A DNA stretch of 40,639 bases, taken from contig JAPLNQ010000141.1 of assembly GCA_026401075.1 (NCBI GenBank), positions 1 to 40,639 of the forward strand, given 5' to 3'. Numbering within the stretch: position 1 is the first letter of the stretch; each line of letters opens with the position of its first letter. The notes below the pieces were generated by a model. It was not told where the DNA came from and ran no database searches. It saw only the letters and a list, made by a program, of their open reading frames with translations. Shown here piece by piece: positions 1 to 6,764 of this stretch. The stretch comes from Planctomycetia bacterium (GTDB taxonomy: Bacteria; Planctomycetota; Planctomycetia; Pirellulales; UBA1268). A program made the position numbers and the translations under genes.

Positions 1-140
1 AGGCATCACTGCTCAGACTCGTGTCGGCAGTCCTCAGCGAGATCAGCGACGACTGGGAAACAGAAAGGTCTTACCTGAACATGAAAGCCAGATGACCCGC
101 CTGCTCATCCCGGCATTTACAGAAGAGGGGTTGCTTTATC
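1..140 (+). mobile_element. right end of an IS256-type insertion sequence (boundary approximate)
   Basis: This follows from the transposase tail ending at 95. IS256-type elements usually end within about 30-60 bases after the transposase stop, with an inverted repeat that often contains TTTACAGAA. The bases TTTACAGAA occur at about 116-124. The partner inverted repeat and the target duplication are outside the window, so the exact edge is inferred. Confidence 0.4.
3..95 (+). CDS. IS256-family (mutator-type) transposase, C-terminal end only
   Basis: The window opens inside an open frame whose last 30 residues are visible, ending at a TGA at 93-95. The peptide contains LRLVSAVLSEISDDW followed by ERSYLNM. 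This matches the usual C-terminus of IS256/mutator transposases as I recall it (LRLVSA..-E-S-x-x-W-x-T-x-x-x-YL-x-M). The catalytic DDE core would lie upstream, outside the window. The protein would catalyse copy-out insertion of its element. The call rests on a short stretch, so a chance resemblance cannot be excluded. Confidence 0.72.
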   Translation, partial: ASLLRLVSAVLSEISDDWETERSYLNMKAR

Positions 141-327
141 ATAAACGCAGAGGATACACTGCCCGGTTTCGGCCCGCGGCGCGAGACGCAACCGGCCGCA
201 TTGAACGCATGCTTGCGGTGATGGTTCCCTCGCGCCGGCCGAGACAATGTGCTAATCGACGGAAGCGTCAGCAGGAATTCGGTGGGTAGATGGTCACACA
301 CACTATAAGCGTGGTCGAGAGAATCTC
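96..327. other. non-coding stretch between the IS end and the first T6SS-island gene
   Basis: No convincing gene is seen here. Short frames on both strands (for example 92-289 on +) have Arg-rich, low-complexity composition typical of chance reading in GC-rich DNA and no plausible ribosome binding site. The promoter of the 328 gene should lie here, but I could not identify a clear -35/-10 pair. Confidence 0.5.
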
Positions 328-1857
328 ATGAGTGATAAATTCATCGATTATAGAACAGGGTTTCTGCCTCGCCTCAACCTTGCTGACCTTGAGCGGTATA
401 TTCCGATAATCGAACACGCAGTGCTCTGCGACAATGAGCAAATGACGAGGCATCTTGTAATCACCAGCGATCAGCTCAGATTTGAGCAACGGGCGGGAAC
501 AATTGGGCGCGAGCGGCTCCGCAGACTTATTGATGGAATCAATAGCGGTCGTGGTCCTTATCAGTATCGTGACGGCACTCATCCAGTGGAAGACCTGCAG
601 CTTCGCGCAGCAGGGCGTCCTGCGCCTCGACCCCGTGCGCCCATGACCATCGAAACGGCATTTAGATTATTTCTGGACTGGCTCGCCAGGTCTGGGTACA
701 GATACGTACAATCCGAATCCATGGCTCGTTTATTAGCGGCCGACGAAGATTTTAATACAAAGCTCTTCGGAGGAGGCAACGTCAACGTCCTCTACAACCC
801 GATGGAATCGATTGGCAATTGCTCCAACGTGGCGCACGGTTTCGCCATGATGCTCGTGTGCGTGGGAGTTCCGATAACATCCCTTAGTATGGCTTTTATC
901 GAACCCGTCAAACAAAAGAGGGCTTCCGTATTCGCCTACGTAGGTGAGAGGGCCACCCGCTTTGGAGCCGTCCCTTATGTGCCTGCAGCGAGCAATCGAA
1001 ACGAATATCGGTCGCGCGTAATGCACGCCGATGGCGAGCGTTTTGTGGCTGTGCCCGGCAGCGAAATAGACAACCCGTTTGGAAATCACTGGGTAGTCAA
1101 GGCGAGGGGTGCCCTGTGGGACGGCAACTACGCCTGTCGCTATGACGAGCCATCGCAGGTGTGTGAGGCATATTCCAGCGTGTATCTCAGAGGCAGGTTT
1201 ATAGACGATGCCCCTGATCACAAGGGCAGAATCAACTCAACACAATGGTGTTTACTTTCGCCGCTGGACGGTTCCATGGAACAGTTCGTTGAGGTTGGGC
1301 AATCGCAAGGCGCATTCAAAGATGAGGTCAAAAGGGTGACGGGATTTGACAATGGAGCCGCGTACGTCGTGTTGAAGCCTGGTGATCCCTGGTGCCAAGT
1401 TGATATGCCTTCCAGCGAAGGACCCAAAACGGTGCCCTTGCGTTTGGCACGGGAAGCGGGTTACGTCGTTCCAGCTAATTGGAGTACGAATCAGGAGTCT
1501 CAGGCATTCGTCAAGAACGCGGTGGCAACTGCCATCGGAAACTACCGCAACGACACAAGTTTCTGGAATTCAAAGTCCGCCGATACGGACGCGTTCCTCA
1601 AGAGCGCGGTTAAGTGGATCGGCACCGACGATGTTCGGTGCAAGTCGGTAAAGGCGAAGTTTTTTGAAAAGGATGATTTGACTAAGGTTTATGCGTTGCC
1701 GGAACATCCCATCTACCAGAATCTTTACTATGTGCTCGGCTTCGATCCGACGGGCGAGCACGCGGTGCCAAAGAGTGTCGTCGGGCAGCGGCTCCGTGGA
1801 TTTCTTCTGAACGCATTTAAGGTACCGGCACAGATCAAGGCGGCGGCAGGTGCGTAG
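328..1857 (+). CDS. candidate T6SS effector with transglutaminase-like Cys-His-Asp signature (509 aa)
   Basis: I do not recognise this as a named family. It is a 509-aa soluble protein with no signal peptide or membrane segment. Residues 163-183 (GNCSNVAHGFAMMLVCVGVP) resemble the catalytic-Cys helix of transglutaminase-like/papain-fold enzymes, where a GxC helix is followed by a hydrophobic 'x-x-G-[IV]-P' strand. Residues 254-265 (HWVVKARGALWD) resemble the His strand and the Asp that complete the triad. That gives Cys165, His254 and Asp265 as the proposed catalytic residues. The start is ATG 328, with a weak GAGA-type ribosome site at 317-321. The gene is AT-richer than clpV or vgrG and sits at the edge of the island next to an IS end, as expected for an acquired effector. 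A cysteine protease, amidase, deamidase or transglutaminase activity would all fit. The activity is inference. Confidence 0.5.
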   Translation: MSDKFIDYRTGFLPRLNLADLERYIPIIEHAVLCDNEQMTRHLVITSDQLRFEQRAGTIGRERLRRLIDGINSGRGPYQYRDGTHPVEDLQLRAAGRPAPRPRAPMTIETAFRLFLDWLARSGYRYVQSESMARLLAADEDFNTKLFGGGNVNVLYNPMESIGNCSNVAHGFAMMLVCVGVPITSLSMAFIEPVKQKRASVFAYVGERATRFGAVPYVPAASNRNEYRSRVMHADGERFVAVPGSEIDNPFGNHWVVKARGALWDGNYACRYDEPSQVCEAYSSVYLRGRFIDDAPDHKGRINSTQWCLLSPLDGSMEQFVEVGQSQGAFKDEVKRVTGFDNGAAYVVLKPGDPWCQVDMPSSEGPKTVPLRLAREAGYVVPANWSTNQESQAFVKNAVATAIGNYRNDTSFWNSKSADTDAFLKSAVKWIGTDDVRCKSVKAKFFEKDDLTKVYALPEHPIYQNLYYVLGFDPTGEHAVPKSVVGQRLRGFLLNAFKVPAQIKAAAGA

Positions 1858-1888
1858 GAGTACAAGTTGCGACGCAACGGGAGGCACC

Positions 1889-2554
1889 ATGATGTCAAAG
1901 CAGAGAGCAATCACGTTTCTCGGAGTCACGCATGCCCTCGGTGGAGATGCTCTCTCCGTGGGCGAGCCCGCGCCCGACTTTCGGCTCTGGTACTTCAACA
2001 AGGGCGAGGGGGGGGGGGCGATCGGCCGAGATGACCTCCTCGAACGTGGCCGGCCACTGCTGTTGAGTGTGATCACCTCGGTCGACACGCCGGTCGGCAA
2101 GATCCAGGCCCGCACGTTCGAGAAGTATCTGCGGCCGATTCACGAAGACGTGACTGCGGTACTCGTGAGCTCCGATCTGCCGTTCACTTTGAACCGGTTC
2201 AAGGAGACTGAGCGACTCAAGCACCTCATGGGCTTGAGCGACTATTTCGACCAGAGCTTCGGCCGGGCCTTCGGCGTAGTGATCGAGGAGCCGCTCATCC
2301 TCGCTCGGGCCGTCTTCGTGGTCGATGCAGCAGGGGTGGTGCAGTACGAGGAAGTGGTCCCCGAGATCACCAACGAGCCCGACTACGCAGCCGCCATAGC
2401 GGCGCTGAAATCACTCCTGCCGCAGAAGCCGGCGGTGCAGAAGCGTCGGGCGGCTCCGAAGCGGGCGGCTGTGGCTCCGAAACGAACGCTTGCGGCTCCG
2501 AAGCGGCCGGCCGCGCGGGCGAAGAAAGCTGCCGCAGGCCGTCGTCGACGGTAG
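1889..2554 (+). CDS. thiol-peroxidase (Tpx)-like protein lacking all cysteines, with Lys/Arg/Ala-rich tail
   Basis: Residues 1-180 follow the Tpx subfamily of peroxiredoxins closely: GEPAPDF at 25-31, SVDTPV at 64-69, SSDLPF at 94-99, and RAVFVVD and EITNEPDY near the end of the domain. In Tpx the peroxidatic Cys follows SxDTxV and the resolving Cys follows RF. Here these positions are Gly70 and Lys105, and the 221-aa protein has no cysteine at all, so peroxidase activity is not expected. Residues from about 185 form a basic tail with repeated AAPKR units, like histone-H1-type bacterial tails, which may bind nucleic acid or another polyanion. The start is ATG 1889, with GGGAGG at 1879-1884. 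A GTG at 1850 overlaps the upstream gene and has no good ribosome site. An 11-G run lies inside the frame (2008-2018). The gene ends 155 bases before clpV. Confidence 0.8.
   Translation: MMSKQRAITFLGVTHALGGDALSVGEPAPDFRLWYFNKGEGGGAIGRDDLLERGRPLLLSVITSVDTPVGKIQARTFEKYLRPIHEDVTAVLVSSDLPFTLNRFKETERLKHLMGLSDYFDQSFGRAFGVVIEEPLILARAVFVVDAAGVVQYEEVVPEITNEPDYAAAIAALKSLLPQKPAVQKRRAAPKRAAVAPKRTLAAPKRPAARAKKAAAGRRRR
2008..2018 (+). repeat. poly-G tract, 11 G, inside the Tpx-like gene
   Basis: Eleven consecutive G bases follow an A at 2007 and encode part of a Gly-rich loop (GEGGGA). Homopolymers this long are prone to slipped-strand changes, and any change not divisible by three would truncate the protein. 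It could act as a phase-variation tract or could be a sequencing-length uncertainty. Confidence 0.95.
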
Positions 2555-2709
2555 CGTTATCTCACCATGTCTCTTCCGGCGATCGGGCTGGAGTGGGGCC
2601 GGTTTCGGCGGAGTGCCGCGGCTGGTATGCTCTTCGCGATTATGAAGTGTCTTCCGGAGCCTCCGGATGTTACGACACGCGATCACCGCAGACGTGAGGG
2701 AACCGCAGC

Positions 2710-5397
2710 ATGGCCGGACTCGATCTCAAGGGACTCATCGGGAAGCTGAACCCCGTCTGCCAGCGGGCGCTTGAAGGGGCAGCCGGGCTGTGCCTCTCGC
2801 GGACGAATTACAACGTCGAGGTGGAGCACTGGCTCACGAAACTGCTGGAGCAGCCGGGCAACGACATCTGCTTGCTGCTCAAGCATTTCGACATCGATCA
2901 GGGTAGAGTGCTCACCGATCTCACCAAGGCGATCGACCGCCTCAAGACCGGCAACGCCCGCCCGCCACTGCTGTCGCCCGAGGTCTGTGACTTAATCAAG
3001 CAGGCCTGGCTGATCGCGAGCGTCGACTTCGGCGACGAGAAGGTCCGCGGCGCATGGCTGCTCGTGGCCCTGCTCTCCGATGAATCGCTCTCCCAGCGGC
3101 TGCTTGCCGCCTCGGATGAGTTTCGCCGGATCTCGCCCGACGTGCTCCGCCGCGAGGCGTCGCGCGTGTTTCCGCGATCGACCGAATCCGACTTCATGCC
3201 TGGCGGCGCGGCCTCAGGCGACGCGTCTGCGAATGACGCGGCCGTGGGGGCCGATGGCAAGCCTCGCGGGCCGACCAAGACGCCCAACCTCGATCAATAC
3301 ACGATCGACCTCACCGGCCGCGCGAAGGCCGGGAAGATCGATCCCGTGCGGGGCCGCGAGGCCGAAGTGCGGCAGATCATCGATATCCTCACGCGGCGGC
3401 GGCAGAACAACCCGATCCTCACCGGCGAGGCGGGCGTCGGCAAGACGGCGGTCGTCGAAGGATTCGCCCAGCGGATCGCCGATGGCGACGTGCCTGAGCC
3501 GCTGAAGAATGTCTCGCTCCGCACGCTCGACCTGAGCCTGTTGCAGGCGGGCGCTGGCGTGAAGGGGGAATTCGAAAACCGGCTCAAGGGCGTGATCGAC
3601 GAGGTGAAGAAGTCGCCAACGCCGATCATCCTCTTTATAGACGAAGCCCACACGCTCATCGGTGCCGGCGGCCAGGCGGGGCAGGGGGATGCGGCCAACA
3701 TGCTCAAGCCGGCGCTTGCCCGCGGTGAGCTGCGAACAATCGCCGCCACCACGTGGGCCGAATACAAGAAGTATTTCGAGAAGGACGCGGCACTGGCGCG
3801 ACGGTTTCAGGTGGTGAAGGTGGAGGAGCCGACCGACGAGATGGCCTGTCGGATGCTCCGCGGCATGGTCGAAACGCTCGAAAAGCACCACAAGGTGTCG
3901 GTGCTCGACGAGGCGGTGGTGGAGGCCGTCAAACTCTCGCGGCGGTTCATCCCCGGCCGGCAACTGCCCGACAAGGGTGTGAGCCTGCTCGACACGGCCT
4001 GCGCCAAGGTGGCGATCGGTCAGGCGGCCACACCGCCGGCGATCGAGGATGCGCGGCGGACGATCGACGCCCTCACCATCGAGATCGATATTCTCAAGCG
4101 AGAGCAGGCTGCGGGCGCCGATCACGCCGCCACGATCACCGAACTCGCCGCAAAGAAGAATGAGATAGGCACGACGCTCGCCGCACTGGAGGCGAGATTT
4201 GGCGAGGAATCAAAACTCGTCGAGCAGATCCGGGCCGAGCGGGCCACGCTGATGGCGACGGTGCAGCCTGCCGACGGAGCCGCCCCGCTCCCGGAGGCCG
4301 AGCAGGAGAAACTGCGGGCCACGCTCGTGGGCCTTGAGCAGCAACTGAAGAAGGTGCAGGGGGAGACGCCGCTGGTGAGCCCCTGTGTTGACGGGCAGGC
4401 GATCGCGGAAGTGGTGGCCGGGTGGACCGGCATCCCGGTGGGCCGCATGGTATCGGACGAGATCCGCGGCGTGCTCGAACTGCAGAAGAGGCTGGAGGAG
4501 CGGGTCATTGGCCAGTCGCACGCGCTTGCGGTGATCGCCGAGCGAATTCGCACGTCGCGGGCCGGGCTCACCGATCCCAACCGTCCTACGGGTGTGTTCC
4601 TGCTGGCCGGCACCAGCGGCGTGGGAAAAACGGAGACGGCGCTGGCGCTTGCCGAACTGCTCTTCGGCGATGAATCAAACATGACCGTCATCAACATGAG
4701 CGAGTTTAAGGAGGAGCACAAAGTGTCGCTCCTGATGGGCTCGCCGCCGGGATATGTCGGCTACGGCGAGGGTGGCGTGCTCACGGAGGCGGTCCGCCGC
4801 AGGCCCTACGGCGTATTGCTGCTCGACGAGATGGAAAAGGCCCATCCTGGCGTGCAGGACATCTTCTATCAGGTGTTTGACAAGGGCGCTATGAAGGATG
4901 GCGAGGGCCGCGACATCAACTTCAAGAACACCGTCATCATCATGACCAGCAACGCCGGCACCGACACAGTCATGAAGCTCTGTGCCGATCCCGAGACGCG
5001 GCCCGAGCCCGCGGCCCTGGCCGACGCCCTCCACGACGACCTGCTCAAGGTCTTCAAGCCGGCGTTTCTGGGCCGGCTCAACGTGATCCCCTACTACCCG
5101 CTGGCCGACGACGTGATGCGGGGCATCTGCGAACTCAAGCTTAAGAGCATCCGCCGCCGGGTGGAAAACGCCTACAAGGCCCGGTTCACTTGGACGCCGG
5201 AGGTGGTTGGCGCGGTTGTCGACCGCTGCCACGAAGTCGATAGCGGTGCCCGCATCATCGACCGTGTGCTTTCCGGCTCGATGCTGCCAGAACTCTCCAC
5301 GCGGCTACTGGCCCGAATGGCCGAAGGGGAGCCGGTGGAGACGATCGAGGTGGGCTGGGACCAGGCGGCGGGAGGATTTAGCTACGAAATAGGCTGA
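2710..5397 (+). CDS. clpV: T6SS AAA+ unfoldase ClpV (TssH)
   Basis: This is an 895-aa ClpB/ClpV-type disaggregase with two AAA+ modules. It has a Clp_N-like N-terminal region (about 1-160), a first Walker A GEAGVGKT at 239-246 and a Walker B LFIDEAHTL with D311-E312. A coiled-coil middle domain (about 440-570) has many Glu/Lys/Ala residues. The second Walker A is GTSGVGKT at 634-641 and the second Walker B LLLDEMEKAH has D706-E707. In T6SS, ClpV hexamers in the cytoplasm extract and recycle the contracted TssB/TssC sheath. The divergent N-domain and the position just upstream of hcp and vgrG support ClpV rather than housekeeping ClpB. The start is ATG 2710, with GAGGGA at 2696-2701. The sheath genes themselves are not in this window. 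Confidence 0.93.
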   Translation: MAGLDLKGLIGKLNPVCQRALEGAAGLCLSRTNYNVEVEHWLTKLLEQPGNDICLLLKHFDIDQGRVLTDLTKAIDRLKTGNARPPLLSPEVCDLIKQAWLIASVDFGDEKVRGAWLLVALLSDESLSQRLLAASDEFRRISPDVLRREASRVFPRSTESDFMPGGAASGDASANDAAVGADGKPRGPTKTPNLDQYTIDLTGRAKAGKIDPVRGREAEVRQIIDILTRRRQNNPILTGEAGVGKTAVVEGFAQRIADGDVPEPLKNVSLRTLDLSLLQAGAGVKGEFENRLKGVIDEVKKSPTPIILFIDEAHTLIGAGGQAGQGDAANMLKPALARGELRTIAATTWAEYKKYFEKDAALARRFQVVKVEEPTDEMACRMLRGMVETLEKHHKVSVLDEAVVEAVKLSRRFIPGRQLPDKGVSLLDTACAKVAIGQAATPPAIEDARRTIDALTIEIDILKREQAAGADHAATITELAAKKNEIGTTLAALEARFGEESKLVEQIRAERATLMATVQPADGAAPLPEAEQEKLRATLVGLEQQLKKVQGETPLVSPCVDGQAIAEVVAGWTGIPVGRMVSDEIRGVLELQKRLEERVIGQSHALAVIAERIRTSRAGLTDPNRPTGVFLLAGTSGVGKTETALALAELLFGDESNMTVINMSEFKEEHKVSLLMGSPPGYVGYGEGGVLTEAVRRRPYGVLLLDEMEKAHPGVQDIFYQVFDKGAMKDGEGRDINFKNTVIIMTSNAGTDTVMKLCADPETRPEPAALADALHDDLLKVFKPAFLGRLNVIPYYPLADDVMRGICELKLKSIRRRVENAYKARFTWTPEVVGAVVDRCHEVDSGARIIDRVLSGSMLPELSTRLLARMAEGEPVETIEVGWDQAAGGFSYEIG

Positions 5398-5631
5398 CCC
5401 CTTGGGCTGCCCGCGGCCCTGGTTTTCCGGCCTAAAATCGCGTTTCTTCCGGGAACGCCAGGTGGGCTGAAAAATGTTTTTGGTGTTCACGCAACAAATC
5501 AGAAATTCGCACGACAACGTAACGTCGGCCCGAGGTTGTAGCGAGCAGCCCCGGGACGATGGAATGAGTCTCCGAGCACGTCGCTCGGGGCTGACCGAAC
5601 AGCTCGCTGTGAGATGAAAGGGAGCATAATC
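5398..5631 (+). promoter_or_regulatory. clpV-hcp1 intergenic region with a leader hairpin before hcp1
   Basis: This is a 234-base gap. Just after clpV there is a weak GC-rich inverted repeat (GGGC...GCCC) followed by TGGTTTT at about 5405-5425, possibly a leaky terminator. Closer to hcp1, CTCCGAGC at 5570-5577 pairs with GCTCGGGG at 5583-5590 around a 5-base loop (one G-T wobble). A wider pair, AGCCCCG at 5547-5553 with CGGGGCT at 5586-5592, competes with it. Two mutually exclusive stems in the leader of a highly expressed tube gene could stabilise or regulate the message. No clear promoter boxes were identified. Confidence 0.4.
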
Positions 5632-6114
5632 ATGGGACTCTTCATAAAGATCGACGGCATCGAGGGCGAAGCCTCCGATGCACAGCACAGCAAGTGGATT
5701 CTGGCCGATTCGGCCTCGTTGCCGGTGTTTCGCTCGATCCCGGGCGGCGCGGTGGACCAGCAGCGGACCAAGGGCGAGACCTCGCTGGGCGACATCACGT
5801 TCACCCGGCAACTCGATAAGTCATCGCCGAAGCTGATGGAAGCTTGTGCACTGGGCAAGTTTAACAAGGAAGTGCTGGTCGAGTTCACCACGACGACCGG
5901 TGGCAAGACCGAGACGTATCTGAAGTGGAAGCTGGAGAACGTGGTGTTTACCGGCTACTCGGTGCACGGCAATAGCTCGGGCGAGCCGCTGCCGAGTGAG
6001 CAGGCGAGCATGAACTTCTCGAAGATCACCTACACCTACACCGAGTTCGACAACGCCAAGGGGACGAAGAAGGGCAACGTTGAGGTGGCGTACGAAGTGG
6101 GCAAGAACGCCTAG
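5632..6114 (+). CDS. hcp: Hcp family T6SS tube protein, copy 1
   Basis: This 160-aa protein begins MGLFIKIDGIEGEA, the standard Hcp start (a 'GxxxxKIDGIxGE' strand). It continues with SLGDITFTRQLDKSSPKL, the conserved 'D-x-x-[FI]-x-[KR]-x-x-D-x-x-[ST]-P-x-L' region. Hcp assembles into hexameric rings that stack to form the secreted inner tube and can act as a chaperone for small effectors. The start at ATG 5632 is chosen over ATG 5614 because AAAGGGAG (5617-5624) sits 7 bases before it and because of the family N-terminus. It lies 101 bases before a second, divergent hcp, suggesting two tube subunits or a cap and body arrangement. Confidence 0.93.
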   Translation: MGLFIKIDGIEGEASDAQHSKWILADSASLPVFRSIPGGAVDQQRTKGETSLGDITFTRQLDKSSPKLMEACALGKFNKEVLVEFTTTTGGKTETYLKWKLENVVFTGYSVHGNSSGEPLPSEQASMNFSKITYTYTEFDNAKGTKKGNVEVAYEVGKNA

Positions 6115-6215
6115 TTGTCAGTCCTGACGACGTCCGGTGGCCGTCGCCCCGAGGCTTGCAGCCAGGGGTGACGGCCCCGCCGGCGGTTTGCAGTCCATTC
6201 TTGGGAGGAATCATC

Positions 6216-6710
6216 ATGGCGAGCACTCGCAGCGGATTTGTGAAGTTTGGAGACTTCGAGGGCGAGGCCACCGACTCCAAGCACAAGGGCTGGAGCATCA
6301 TGCACTCGCTGTCGGCTCCGCTCACGCGGGCGACCGGCGGCTTCGAGCAGAGCGAGCGAGGCGGCGGGGCGACTGCCGTCGGACAGATCACCGTGGTGAA
6401 GGACCTCGACGCCGCCACGGTGAAGATCCAGAAGGCCTGCGTGAGCGGGCAGAAGCTGGCGAAGGTGACGATCGAGCTGTGCACCATGACCGGCGGTGCG
6501 ACGCAGCCCTATCTCGTTTACGAGTTAGAGGATGCGATCGTGACGGCCTACGACCTCGAGGACTCCACCGATCCCAAGAGTCTCCAGCCGACCGAGCGGG
6601 TGTCGTTGACCTACGGCAAGGCAACGTGGACCTACGGGAAATTCGGGACCGACGGAGCGAGCCAGGGCAAGGTCACCGACAACTACATCGTCGGGGCTGC
6701 CAAGAAATAG
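6216..6710 (+). CDS. Hcp family T6SS tube protein, copy 2 (divergent)
   Basis: This 164-aa protein starts MASTRSGFVKFGDFEGEATD, which keeps the Hcp opening strand and the 'GEA-x-D' turn. Further Hcp features are GQITVVKDLDAATVKIQKAC at about 57-76 and the C-terminal LTYGKATWTY strand, equivalent to the 'F-x-x-[IV]-x-x-x-Y' strand of copy 1. Identity to copy 1 is low, so this is an old duplication or a specialised Hcp-like subunit. Start ATG 6216 has GGGAGGA at 6203-6209. An in-frame ATG at 6156 lacks such a site. The stop codon lies inside a 13-base tandem repeat that also fills the gap to vgrG. Confidence 0.85.
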   Translation: MASTRSGFVKFGDFEGEATDSKHKGWSIMHSLSAPLTRATGGFEQSERGGGATAVGQITVVKDLDAATVKIQKACVSGQKLAKVTIELCTMTGGATQPYLVYELEDAIVTAYDLEDSTDPKSLQPTERVSLTYGKATWTYGKFGTDGASQGKVTDNYIVGAAKK

Positions 6711-6756
6711 GAACAGGAAATAGGAACAGGAAATAGGAACCGAAAATAGGAACACG
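6705..6756 (+). repeat. 13-bp tandem repeat, four units, between hcp2 and vgrG
   Basis: The unit AAATAGGAACAGG occurs at 6705-6717 and 6718-6730 exactly, then as AAATAGGAACCGA (6731-6743) and AAATAGGAACACG (6744-6756). Each unit carries TAG and AGGAA. The first TAG is the stop codon of the second hcp. The AGGAA copies resemble weak ribosome sites, but the last lies about 13 bases from the vgrG ATG. Variation in unit number would change the vgrG leader length. Confidence 0.95.
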
Positions 6757-6764
6757 GTGCTCCC

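Noticed and set aside
92-289. 65-aa frame after the transposase tail
   Set aside because: Arg-rich, no ribosome site, overlaps the transposase end and the likely inverted repeat.
268-582. 104-aa minus-strand frame
   Set aside because: Lies antisense to the start of the 509-aa gene and has no recognisable features.
2567-2749. 60-aa plus-strand frame between the Tpx-like gene and clpV
   Set aside because: Low-complexity, no ribosome site, overlaps the clpV start.
3214-4125. 303-aa minus-strand frame inside clpV
   Set aside because: Antisense shadow with Arg/His-rich composition typical of GC-rich reverse frames.
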